A program made the position numbers and the translations under genes. From the NCBI GenBank assembly GCA_947501845.1, contig CANMXP010000021.1, forward strand, positions 1 through 64,000: a stretch of DNA of 64,000 nt, read 5' to 3'. The notes under the pieces were generated by a model that made no database searches, was not told the origin of the DNA, and saw only the letters and a program-made list of their open reading frames with translations. Origin of the DNA: an uncultured Flavobacteriaceae bacterium. GTDB lineage: Bacteria; Bacteroidota; Bacteroidia; Flavobacteriales; Flavobacteriaceae. This document shows positions 18,801 through 26,298 of this stretch, piece after piece. Position 1 is the stretch's first letter, and every line of letters begins with the position of its first letter.

Positions 18801-18824
18801 ACTACCCTGAATTCAGTGAATTTA
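18801..18824. repeat. 24-bp dispersed repeat, copy 2
   Basis: Identical over 24 bp to copy 1 at 17562-17585. It lies about 145 bp after the end of the small membrane ORF and upstream of the gene fragment. Confidence 0.85.
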
Positions 18825-18968
18825 ATATATTAATCTTGGTACTAATACTTAAAAACTTTGCAAAACTATATCCCCTTAGGAAACTGGACACCTAGTTTCA
18901 AAAATTTCACCAGCTCGTAGGTAATATAAGTTTTCTTTATTATTGTTAAATAAACAGCCTTTTTAATG

Positions 18969-19244
18969 CTATTCGTTTTTTGTTATCAATATTTGTTTAG
19001 TCTTTATGAGTCGAATGAAAGTAATTATTGAGACTATCATACCCAATAAAATGGTTAATGGAAAGACAATAAAACCAATTATATTGCCTTCAAGTGGAGA
19101 GGTCCATACTAATAGAGGCAGCAAACCTATAATGTAAAATATATGTCTTTCGGAAAAGATGTATAAAAAACTATTATTTCCTTTTACGCCAAATGGATAT
19201 TCTTTAGAAGTAAAGATGACTGCGTAAATAAGTAATCGAGCCAA
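18969..19244 (-). pseudogene. Small membrane ORF, probably a truncated gene
   Basis: This is a 91-codon frame with two hydrophobic spans (about 34-46 IFYIIGLLPLLVW and 52-80 IIGFIVFPLTILLGMIVSIITFI) and a charged tail. There is no ATG at its 5' end: the longest form needs a TTG at 19242-19244, preceded four codons earlier by a TAA. The first in-frame ATG falls inside the last membrane span. It could be a genuine TTG-started small membrane protein, but remnant status is more likely given the debris around it. Confidence 0.4.
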
Positions 19245-19273
19245 GAAGATAGATACTTAGATTAGGATATTAC

Positions 19274-19372
19274 TTGATAAGTATTGGTTCCCCTATATTC
19301 TCCAAAACCTTGTTCAATACAAATAAAATAAACTATCATCTGATAGAAAGGGTTTCCCACTATACTTATCAA
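19274..19372. repeat. Widely spaced 11-bp inverted repeat
   Basis: TTGATAAGTAT (19274-19284) and ATACTTATCAA (19362-19372) are perfect inverted repeats 77 bp apart. Inside is a second small hairpin, CTATCA-TC-TGATAG (19333-19346). No ORF with homology lies between them. It has the outline of a miniature mobile element or structured intergenic RNA, but no target duplication is evident. Confidence 0.45.
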
Positions 19373-19405
19373 AAGAAAATATATATATATTTTAATTGGT
19401 TCATA

Positions 19406-19969
19406 CTAATTATACATTTGATTTATCCAATTTGTAAACTCTATGACTCGTTCCTTTCCATTCGCCTCTATGTTCTGGTCTCTAATCTTGTCGTAATATT
19501 CTAGTTCGTGAATTAGGATTGGTTTTGTTGTTATTTCAGTTTTATGAATTTTTTGAACCGTTTCAATTAATATCTTGATGAAGTTTTCTGTTATTTCTGC
19601 ACCTTTTTCCATACAAGCATCAAAATCTTCGTCTTCTTCTTGATCGGTATAATTCAATCCAATATTTGAAATCCATTCACCTATCTTTTTCCTTCCTTCT
19701 TTGTCTTCTTCATTACCTACAACAATAATTTCATTTTGAAGCCAAAAAGCATAATTCCATTTAGCTTCAGCTTCATCCCAAGCACTACCGATTTCATTCT
19801 TAAAGCTAGTATTCGTATTAAATCCAATGGTCAATGTTGGATATCTTGGGTCATCTTCATCATCATACACAAAAAATGAAAATACATAAATATCTTCAAG
19901 AGTCTTATCATCTATAGATTTAATAGCTTTTATCCAAGCCTTTAATATGTGTTCTGATATCTGTTTCAT
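19406..19969 (-). CDS. DUF4303-like protein
   Basis: This 187-residue cytoplasmic, acidic protein resembles DUF4303 proteins: an N-terminal helix (ILKAWIKAIKSI), a strand block DIYVFSFFVYDDEDDPRYPTL, then a WDEAEAKWNYAFW segment and a C-terminal long helix. Relatives occur beside SUKH-type immunity genes in polymorphic-toxin loci. That supports, but does not prove, an immunity or accessory role. No toxin gene is next to it. Copy 3 of the 24-bp repeat lies 169 bp upstream. The family assignment is from pattern recognition only. Confidence 0.6.
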   Translation of the reverse strand: MKQISEHILKAWIKAIKSIDDKTLEDIYVFSFFVYDDEDDPRYPTLTIGFNTNTSFKNEIGSAWDEAEAKWNYAFWLQNEIIVVGNEEDKEGRKKIGEWISNIGLNYTDQEEDEDFDACMEKGAEITENFIKILIETVQKIHKTEITTKPILIHELEYYDKIRDQNIEANGKERVIEFTNWINQMYN

Positions 19970-20138
19970 TTTTTAACAGAGTTAGCAACTGAATATAAAG
20001 TTCTACATACTTCGCGTAATTTATCATATATATGCTGAAGAGGTTTGATTAATTTTAAACGCGTCCAATATCATATCGAGCTGATGATAACTATATTTAG
20101 ATTTATGACAGCAAATTTATGACTGGAACATGAGTTAA

Positions 20139-20162
20139 ACTAACCCGAATTCAGTGAATTTA
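20139..20162. repeat. 24-bp dispersed repeat, copy 3
   Basis: It differs from copies 1 and 2 at two of 24 positions (ACTAACCC instead of ACTACCCT) and keeps the whole GAATTCAGTGAATTTA core. Similarity to copy 1 appears to trail on both sides (TTAAACTA before, ATTTCT after). Confidence 0.8.
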
Positions 20163-20171
20163 TTATATTAT

Positions 20172-20206
20172 TTCTCATAACGCCTAGGTTATGGTTAGCA
20201 TGAGAA
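20172..20206. repeat. Nested inverted repeats
   Basis: The outer arms TTCTCAT (20172-20178) and ATGAGAA (20200-20206) enclose a second perfect hairpin CATAAC-GCCTAG-GTTATG (20176-20193). The two stems share CAT and are therefore mutually exclusive. The arrangement is reminiscent of folded single-strand recombination sites, but the integron core motifs are not met. Confidence 0.5.
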
Positions 20207-20351
20207 TTAAGAATATTAAATAATCTCCATTAATAACCTCATCCTTTTATCTATAAAATCAAAAAGACTTGGCAGAATTTATAAACATATTTTGAACCTT
20301 GGTTTTGGTATCAAAATCTATATAAATTATAACTTTTTAAGCAGTTATTTT

Positions 20352-20687
20352 TTAATAAAAATTTTCAACACTAAGCTCTTCAATTACTAAACTTTGAAGT
20401 GTTTTTAGTTCTTTATTGTAATTTATATTTTCCCCTTCCTTTTCCTTAAGCTCAGATAGAACTTCAAAAACAAAATTTTCCTCTCCATATTCGTTCCAGT
20501 CATTTTGAAGATCCTTATTTCTATGATTCCTAAATTTAAGTTCCATTTTATGCCTGTTCCACTTCGACTCCATATCTAAACTGTAATCAATTAAACTTTT
20601 ATTATTACAAATACTCATTACTTGAAAAACTCCCATTGGAAATTTCATTTGTTTGTATTCGCTTTTAAGTTCTTTTTTTGTTTTCAT
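20352..20687 (-). CDS. GIY-YIG nuclease family small protein
   Basis: This 111-residue protein belongs to a compact GIY-YIG group seen in Bacteroidota and Firmicutes. It has KKELKSEYKQMKFPMGVFQV (the MGVFQ strand stands for GIY), a YSLDMESKWNRHKMEL segment (usually IGSS-x-N-x-x-RHK), then HRNKDLQNDWNEYGEENFVFEVL. The canonical catalytic Tyr-Ile-Gly reads DYSLD here, so nuclease activity is doubtful; the N-x-x-RHK and E-FVFEVL parts are kept. The C-terminal 25 residues (LKTLQSLVIEELSVENFY) are typical of the family. Function in the cell is unknown. Confidence 0.75.
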   Translation of the reverse strand: MKTKKELKSEYKQMKFPMGVFQVMSICNNKSLIDYSLDMESKWNRHKMELKFRNHRNKDLQNDWNEYGEENFVFEVLSELKEKEGENINYNKELKTLQSLVIEELSVENFY

Positions 20688-20737
20688 TTTTTAAATAAAT
20701 TCTAATTGTTTTAGCCGAAAATAATGATAGGGTAAAA

Positions 20738-20770
20738 TAAAACGAGCTCGATGATACATCGAGCTCGTTT
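20738..20770 (-). terminator. Strong 14-bp hairpin terminator
   Basis: AAACGAGCTCGATG (20740-20753) and CATCGAGCTCGTTT (20757-20770) pair perfectly around ATA. On the minus strand it is followed by TTATTTTA and lies 38 bp downstream of the 65-residue gene's stop. T-rich sequence on the plus side means it could act in both directions. Confidence 0.82.
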
Positions 20771-20808
20771 AAGTTTTTCTTTTGGGGTTTTGTTCTATTT
20801 AATCTTTT

Positions 20809-21006
20809 TTATGCTTTTAAATAAATTAAACATTGATTTAACTCTGGGTTTTGCTGTACGAGAGAAAGAATATATATTTTAAGCTCTTCTAGCTCATAAG
20901 GTAGTAAACGCTGTACTGCCTTTTGTACTTCTTTGCAAAACAACGTTGTATCAAAACTAACTTTACCAAGAATAGTTTTGGTATACTCTAGCATTGCTCT
21001 TGCCAT
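20809..21006 (-). CDS. Conserved small hypothetical protein
   Basis: This is a 65-residue, all-helical cytoplasmic protein beginning MARAMLEYTKTILGKVSFD and ending NQCLIYLKA. The pattern is familiar as a widely conserved, uncharacterised Flavobacteriaceae protein of fixed length, with an aromatic/leucine-rich middle (CKEVQKAVQRLLPYELEEL). No motif gives a function. It is followed by a strong hairpin terminator, which supports it being a real, separately expressed gene. Confidence 0.75.
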   Translation of the reverse strand: MARAMLEYTKTILGKVSFDTTLFCKEVQKAVQRLLPYELEELKIYILSLVQQNPELNQCLIYLKA

Positions 21007-21133
21007 AATTTGTTTATAAGGTTTATAGGTTTGTAAAAGTAGATTTTTGTAATAGGCTATGTCTTTTCATTAGTGAACTCTAAATTTAATGAAAAATTAC
21101 ATAAGTTTTTTGGTTTAATGTAAATTTAACATT

Positions 21134-21934
21134 TTAGAAACTATTATCGCCATCTAACAAATCCCCTATACCTCCTAAAATACTTCCTTCACCCTTATTC
21201 TTTCCACCACTACGTGGAGCTGATGCTAAAACACGTCCTGCTAACCTACTAAATGGTAATGATTGAATAAAAACGGTACCTGGTCCCTGCAGTTTTGCAA
21301 AGAAAAGACCTTCTCCCCCAAAAATGGTATTTTTAATCCCCCCAACAAATTCTATATCGTAATCTACGCCTTGTGTGAAACCAACAATACATCCTGTATC
21401 TACTTTTAAAGTTTCACCAGCTAACAACTCTTTTTTAGCCATGGTACCTCCTGCATGAACAAATGCCATACCATCACCTTCCAGTTTTTGCATGATGAAA
21501 CCTTCTCCACCAAATAAGCCTCTTCCTAATTTTTTCGAAAACTCAATACCTACACTCACTCCTTTGGCTGCACATAAAAAAGCATCTTTTTGACAAATAA
21601 ACTTCCCGCCAAACGCTGTTAAATCAATTGGCAAAATTTTTCCAGGATATGGAGAAGCAAAAGAAACGTTTCGTTTACCTACCAAATTATTATAAAAAGC
21701 AGTCATAAATAAACTCTCACCCGTAAGAATACGTTTTCCAGCTCCTAATATTTTACCTAAAAACCCTGAGTCTTTTTGAGAACCATCACCAAAAATGGTT
21801 TCCATTTTTATACCATCGTCCATCATCATAAAACTACCCGCTTCTGCTATAACGCCTTCTTGTGGGTCAAGTTCAATTTCCACATATTGCATTTCTTCTC
21901 CGTAAATTCTATAATCAATTTCGTGTGCTGTCAT
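21134..21934 (-). CDS. TIGR00266/AIM24 family protein
   Basis: This 266-residue protein is an AIM24-like beta-rich barrel: [35 protein letters not shown] at the start, glycine-rich [21 protein letters not shown] at about 54-75, then [27 protein letters not shown] (about 138-165) and [15 protein letters not shown] near 210-225. The family is widespread; its bacterial function is unsettled, and the mitochondrial homologue is linked to membrane organisation. The C-terminal tail is Gly-rich. It appears monocistronic. Confidence 0.9.
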   Translation of the reverse strand: MTAHEIDYRIYGEEMQYVEIELDPQEGVIAEAGSFMMMDDGIKMETIFGDGSQKDSGFLGKILGAGKRILTGESLFMTAFYNNLVGKRNVSFASPYPGKILPIDLTAFGGKFICQKDAFLCAAKGVSVGIEFSKKLGRGLFGGEGFIMQKLEGDGMAFVHAGGTMAKKELLAGETLKVDTGCIVGFTQGVDYDIEFVGGIKNTIFGGEGLFFAKLQGPGTVFIQSLPFSRLAGRVLASAPRSGGKNKGEGSILGGIGDLLDGDNSF

Positions 21935-22073
21935 TTTTTATTATTTTTTGTTGATTCGTTAATATGTTGATTTTTTTGAAGTTTTGTTACACTATTTATG
22001 ACATTCCAATATTTTAAATTTCAAGTTCCAAATACCAAACACGAAACACTGAACACTGGGACTGAACGCTAAA

Positions 22074-22529
22074 CTATTGCTTCACTTTAATACTCCATTC
22101 AAAATTAAAAGTTGAGACTTCTACCTCTTCTTCATTGACACCTATAGATTTGACCCAAATAGTTTGTCCTTCTCCCGTTTCTATTGCTTCTTTTATAGCA
22201 GCATCTATAAGATGACCATCATTACAAGTAAACGTTATTCTACCAGTTGCCTTTTTAGTAAATATGGCCTTATTTGAGGTTACTAACATGGAAATATGTT
22301 TACCTGATGCTTTAATTTTAGAAATCATCAAAGCACCCGTAGAAAATTCGGCCGCCATACCCTGTACAGCCCAAAACATAGATTTAAATGGGTTTTGATT
22401 TATCCATCTATACTTAATCGATACGATGCATTTAGAGTCATCAATATGTTTTGTTCTAACCCCGCAAAAATAGGCTGCAGGTAATTTAAATATTATGAAA
22501 GTATTTAGCTTTCTGGGTGTTATATTCAT
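22074..22529 (-). CDS. DUF4442 domain hot-dog-fold protein
   Basis: This 151-residue protein matches DUF4442: ITPRKLNTFIIFKLPAAYFCGVR, IKYRWINQNPFKSMFWAVQGMAAEFSTGALM, and a C-terminal strand block. The family has the hot-dog fold of thioesterases and PaaI-like proteins, so an acyl-CoA thioesterase role is plausible but unproven. The NPFKSMFWAVQGMAAEFSTG segment is the region corresponding to the thioesterase helix. It is divergent from the DUF4870 gene. Confidence 0.85.
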   Translation of the reverse strand: MNITPRKLNTFIIFKLPAAYFCGVRTKHIDDSKCIVSIKYRWINQNPFKSMFWAVQGMAAEFSTGALMISKIKASGKHISMLVTSNKAIFTKKATGRITFTCNDGHLIDAAIKEAIETGEGQTIWVKSIGVNEEEVEVSTFNFEWSIKVKQ

Positions 22530-22676
22530 TATGTACCAGTTTATTTTTTTACTAAGTTATAAAATTATTAGTCAGTATTAAATGTTAATATTATGTTAAA
22601 ATTAAGTACTATGCGTAACATAATACCTTCTTTTAGACATATATTTGTATAAGAAACTATTATATGATTTAAAATC

Positions 22677-23123
22677 ATGCTAGACAATCATCAAAAAAAC
22701 ATCGCCACATTTATTCATTTATCAACCTTTAGCAGGTTTATAATTCCATTTGGAAACTTTATTGGTCCTATTATTCTTTGGGTAGCCAATAAAGATAAAT
22801 CTGAGTTTATAGACACACATGGTAAACAAGCTATTAATTTTCAAATTAGTATTTTACTATATGCACTAATTTTAGGGACTTTAACTATTCCATTTTTTAT
22901 TTTTAAAATCTTTAATGGTATTGATTTTATAGATTTTCATGGGTTTAATGATTTCCATATTAATATTGGCAAGCCTTCTCCCCTACTTTATATTGGCGGC
23001 GGTTTAGGTGCTTTAGCTATTATAGGCTTCATTCTAGAACTTGTTTTTATTATCAACGCTAGTTTAAAAGCCAGAGATGGCGAACTTTATAAATATCCAT
23101 TAACCATCAACTTTTTAAAATAA
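22677..23123 (+). CDS. DUF4870 membrane protein
   Basis: This 148-residue protein has three membrane spans (about 20-38, 60-85, 105-130) and the DUF4870 signature: IATFIHLSTFSRFIIPFGN, then FIDTHGKQAINFQIS. It is an inner-membrane protein of unknown function, often beside PspC/PadR genes in Bacteroidota. TATATTTG at 22640-22647 matches the -7 consensus 30 bp before the start. The gap to padR is 82 bp, so read-through into the PadR-PspC cluster is possible. Confidence 0.88.
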   Translation: MLDNHQKNIATFIHLSTFSRFIIPFGNFIGPIILWVANKDKSEFIDTHGKQAINFQISILLYALILGTLTIPFFIFKIFNGIDFIDFHGFNDFHINIGKPSPLLYIGGGLGALAIIGFILELVFIINASLKARDGELYKYPLTINFLK

Positions 23124-23205
23124 TACATACTGAATTAGTTTCAGTTATTTCATCAAAAATCAATCAAAAAATGAACAGTTTCTTAATGTTAAAACGCTTT
23201 AGAAT

Positions 23206-23547
23206 ATGAAGATAGAAAACACAAAAGCACAAATGCGTAAAGGTGTATTAGAATTTTGCATACTTTCTGTCTTAAAGGACGATGATGCCTATGTAGCCGA
23301 AATTTTAAGCACGCTTAAAGACGCCAAGTTGCTTGTGGTAGAAGGTACTATTTACCCGCTACTTACCCGACTTAAAAATGCAGGACTCTTAAACTACAGA
23401 TGGGAAGAGTCGACCTCTGGACCGCCAAGGAAATATTATGGGTTAACAGAAACTGGAAAATTGTTTCTTAAAGAATTGAATACAACCTGGAGCGAATTGC
23501 AAAACGCAGTAAATATAGTAACAAGCCAAAAAACAACAAAAAAATGA
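23206..23547 (+). CDS. PadR family transcriptional regulator
   Basis: This 113-residue winged-helix regulator shows the PadR hallmark: MRKGVLEFCILSVLKDDDAYVAEIL (helix 1-2), then VVEGTIYPLLTRLKNAGLL (recognition helix and wing start) and SGPPRKYYGLTETG. It is the short form without a long C-terminal dimerisation arm. Its last codons overlap the PspC gene by 4 bp (ATGA), so the two are translationally coupled. Such regulators usually repress their own operon in response to envelope-acting compounds. Confidence 0.93.
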   Translation: MKIENTKAQMRKGVLEFCILSVLKDDDAYVAEILSTLKDAKLLVVEGTIYPLLTRLKNAGLLNYRWEESTSGPPRKYYGLTETGKLFLKELNTTWSELQNAVNIVTSQKTTKK

Positions 23548-25370
23548 ATAAAACTGTCAACATAAATTTAGCTGGTATATTTTTTCATATTGATGAAGAT
23601 GCATACTTAAAATTACAACGCTATCTTGAGGCTATAAAACGTTCATTTACAGATTCTCAAGGACGTTCTGAAATTATATCAGATATTGAGGCACGCATTG
23701 CAGAACTTTTTAATGAGCGTATCCAAAACAATAAAGAGGTTATACGTATTAAAGAGGTAGACGAAGTTATTTCAATCATGGGACAACCAGAAGATTATTT
23801 GGTTGATGATGAAATTTTTGAGGATGAGCCTCAAACATCTTACACGCGTAAAACATCACCTTCAAAAAAACTATTCAGAGATACGAACAACTCTTATATT
23901 GGTGGGGTATCTTCTGGGTTAGGGCATTATTTTGGTATTGACGCTATTTGGATTCGTTTAGCTTGGATCATATTGTTTAGCGCAGCTGGAACAGGTATTT
24001 TACTTTACATTTTACTATGGGTTTTAGTACCAGAAGCAAAAACAACAGCAGAGAAAATAATGATGACAGGAGAACCTGTTAACATTAGCAACATTGAAAA
24101 AAAAATTAAGGACGGTTTTGAAAACGTAACAGATGTTGCTAAAAATGTTACCGATTCGGTGGGAGCTGCAGCTAAAAATGTTTCGGACTCTGTTTCAAAC
24201 GCAGCCAAAAATGTAGATTTTCAGAAACAAGGCAACAAGATTAAATCCAGTTCTAAAACATTTTTTGATACACTTGGAGAGGTTATCATGTTCTTCCTTA
24301 AGGTATTTGCAAAATTTATTGGTGTTATACTTATGTTTGCTGGAGCCATAGCCATTATATGCTTAATAATTGCATTGTTCTCCTTGAGCGTTTTTAATGT
24401 TATTCACATTCCTGGTCTTGATCTGGTAGATGTTCTTAATGCAGGAAACACACCTGTTTGGTTAGTATCTCTATTCATCTTTTTTACAGTTGGGATTCCT
24501 TTCTTTTTTCTGTTCTATCTAGGATTAAAAATACTGATAAACAACTTAAAGTCGATTGGTAACATTGCTAAATTCACATTGTTAGGCTTGTGGATAATAG
24601 GTTCTATTGGTCTGGTTGTTATGGGACTAAGACAAGCGAGTGAACATACTTTTAATGAACGTGTTATTGTAAAACAGGAATTAAATATAGCTGCTAATGA
24701 TACTTTAAGAGTCAAAATGACAGAAAACGATCTTTATATGAATAATCACTATAGAAGCGACTCCTTTAAGGTATTAAATAATGAAAATGGAGAAAAAACG
24801 CTTTATAGGTCAGACATAAGAATTATAGTTAAACACACTAACGATACCTTAGCGAAAATAGGTATCGAGAAAAGTGCCGACGGAAGTAATTATGAAAAAG
24901 CTATTAAACGTGCTAAAAATATAAACTATAACTATACTTTTAATGGGAGCGAATTATTATTAGATTCTTATTTATCAACACTTTCTGAAAATAAATTTAG
25001 TGACCAAGAGATTGCTATTATTCTCTATTTACCAGAAGGAAGTATTGTTAATTTTAGTAATAGCACCAAATCATTTTTAAATTATAGAACCTATAACGGA
25101 AATATTGTATCGTCAGGTGATGCCAATCACTATTTACAAATCATAGACGGTGGTATTAAATGTTTGGATTGTCCAGTTGAAGAACCTTATAAAGTAGAAA
25201 TTGATGTTCATGACGATAAATCCAGTGTCAAAATAGACAGTACTGGCTTAGAAATAAAAGATGATGATGTCAATATAAAAGTAAACGGAAAGGGTGTTAC
25301 AGGAGAAGATGATGCTGTTGAAGTTAAAATAGATTCAGAAGGTATCAATATAAAATCAAAAGACAATTAA
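23544..25370 (+). CDS. PspC domain envelope-stress membrane protein
   Basis: This 608-residue protein begins with a cytoplasmic region (1-110, IDEDAYLKLQRYLEAIKRSF and DVISIMGQPEDYL-type). The PspC domain follows at about 110-170 (YIGGVSSGLGHYFGIDAIWIRLAWIILF plus one membrane span), then an Ala/Asn-rich amphipathic repeat (VTDVAKNVTDSVGAAAKNV), three further membrane spans (about 245-370) and a large extracytoplasmic C-terminal domain rich in beta strands (about 375-608) ending in Asp/Lys repeats. PspC-PspB-type proteins sense membrane damage. The extra C-terminal domain is usual in Bacteroidota versions. It is coupled to padR and 105 bp upstream of a GIN-domain lipoprotein. Confidence 0.9.
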   Translation: MNKTVNINLAGIFFHIDEDAYLKLQRYLEAIKRSFTDSQGRSEIISDIEARIAELFNERIQNNKEVIRIKEVDEVISIMGQPEDYLVDDEIFEDEPQTSYTRKTSPSKKLFRDTNNSYIGGVSSGLGHYFGIDAIWIRLAWIILFSAAGTGILLYILLWVLVPEAKTTAEKIMMTGEPVNISNIEKKIKDGFENVTDVAKNVTDSVGAAAKNVSDSVSNAAKNVDFQKQGNKIKSSSKTFFDTLGEVIMFFLKVFAKFIGVILMFAGAIAIICLIIALFSLSVFNVIHIPGLDLVDVLNAGNTPVWLVSLFIFFTVGIPFFFLFYLGLKILINNLKSIGNIAKFTLLGLWIIGSIGLVVMGLRQASEHTFNERVIVKQELNIAANDTLRVKMTENDLYMNNHYRSDSFKVLNNENGEKTLYRSDIRIIVKHTNDTLAKIGIEKSADGSNYEKAIKRAKNINYNYTFNGSELLLDSYLSTLSENKFSDQEIAIILYLPEGSIVNFSNSTKSFLNYRTYNGNIVSSGDANHYLQIIDGGIKCLDCPVEEPYKVEIDVHDDKSSVKIDSTGLEIKDDDVNIKVNGKGVTGEDDAVEVKIDSEGINIKSKDN

Positions 25371-25475
25371 CAATTCATCTATAAAAACATACAATTCAGA
25401 CAGTTAAATTACTAATCAACTATATTTAATTAGATCTTTGAATAATAAAAATCATCAATCAAAAAGCGAACAATT

Positions 25476-26204
25476 ATGACAACACTCGTAAAATTTATTT
25501 TAGCAACTATTTTAAGCTTAACACTCTTATCATGCAACTTCGATATGAATTTCAGTACTGGAGTTAGCGGAAACGGAAATGTTATAACTGAAGAAAGAAC
25601 CATTAACGAGCCTTTTTCAACTATTAAAGCTACTGAAGGTTTAGATGTACATTTAACACAAAGCGATAGCGAAGCTATTACGGTTGAAGCTGATGAAAAT
25701 TTACACGACCTTATTATGGTAGAAGTTGAAAATGGTGTTTTAAAAATACATACCAAAAAAAGCATAGGTCGCGCTAAGTCTAAAAAAGTCTTGGTAAGTT
25801 TTAAAGATATTTCAAGTATTATATCTACTAGCGGAAGCGATGTATACTCCACAAATGTTATAACTACCGAAAATTTAGATCTTATGTCGACCAGTGGCAG
25901 CGATATGAAACTTGAAGTCGATACTTCTGTATTGAATTGCAAATCTACAAGTGGTAGTGACTTACGGTTATCTGGAAAAACAATAAAACTTATCGCAGAA
26001 GCCACTAGTGGTAGTGATATTAAGGCAGCCGATTTAATGGCAGAATCCAGCCAAGTAAAAGCAACAAGTGGTGCCGATATTACGGTAAACACATCTAAAG
26101 AACTCACTGCAAAAGCTACAAGTGGTGGCGATATAAAATATTATGGAAATCCAGAAAAAGTAGATACAAGCAATAACTCTTCTGGTAGTGTAAAAAAACA
26201 ATAG
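25476..26204 (+). CDS. GIN-domain (DUF2807) lipoprotein
   Basis: This 242-residue protein has a lipobox LSC (Cys20) and a DUF2807 head-GIN domain (about 30-235). The C-terminal half is a right-handed beta-helix of repeating STSGSD units (STSGSDVYS, STSGSDMKLE, KSTSGSDLRL, EATSGSDIKAA, KATSGADIT, KATSGGDIK), about 20 residues per turn. It is likely periplasmic or at the inner leaflet of the outer membrane. It follows the PspC protein and probably belongs to the same envelope-stress unit. It is followed by a strong terminator. Confidence 0.9.
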   Translation: MTTLVKFILATILSLTLLSCNFDMNFSTGVSGNGNVITEERTINEPFSTIKATEGLDVHLTQSDSEAITVEADENLHDLIMVEVENGVLKIHTKKSIGRAKSKKVLVSFKDISSIISTSGSDVYSTNVITTENLDLMSTSGSDMKLEVDTSVLNCKSTSGSDLRLSGKTIKLIAEATSGSDIKAADLMAESSQVKATSGADITVNTSKELTAKATSGGDIKYYGNPEKVDTSNNSSGSVKKQ

Positions 26205-26231
26205 ATTTAATCAACCAAACCACTATACTTT

Positions 26232-26272
26232 AAAACCATTTCAAATCTTAAAAAGTTTGAAATGGTTTTTTC
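26232..26272. terminator. Intrinsic terminator after the GIN-domain gene
   Basis: AAAACCATTTCAAA (26232-26245) and TTTGAAATGGTTTT (26256-26269) form a perfect 14-bp stem with a 10-nt loop, followed by T's. The A/T-flanked stem also serves the convergent SDR gene ending at 26299, so it is probably bidirectional. Confidence 0.85.
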
Positions 26273-26298
26273 ATTTGTATATCATTTAACTAATCAAA

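Larger units (their letters stand above)
18477..18968. other. 492-bp intergenic stretch with gene debris and repeats
   Basis: No intact gene is seen. In plus-strand order it holds a C-terminal gene fragment (18537-18638), a perfect 10-bp-arm hairpin (18645-18674), and copy 2 of the 24-bp repeat (18801-18824). It looks like the residue of past insertions and deletions. Confidence 0.6.
19970..20351. other. 382-bp intergenic stretch with repeat and nested hairpins
   Basis: No gene is seen. It contains copy 3 of the 24-bp repeat (20139-20162) and, ten bases on, a nested inverted-repeat structure (20172-20206). The remaining sequence is AT-rich without a convincing ORF. Confidence 0.6.

Noticed and set aside
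17561-20162. CRISPR array suggested by three near-identical 24-bp repeats
   Set aside because: Spacing exceeds 1.2 kb and the intervals contain genes; there are only three copies and no cas genes nearby.
20172-20206. Integron attC site
   Set aside because: The core motifs RYYYAAC and GTRRRRY-like ends are not both present, and there is no tyrosine integrase in the window.
25430-26107. 225-codon open frame on the minus strand opposite the GIN-domain gene
   Set aside because: It is a shadow produced by the repetitive STSGSD codons; the plus-strand frame has a lipoprotein signal, family match and terminator.
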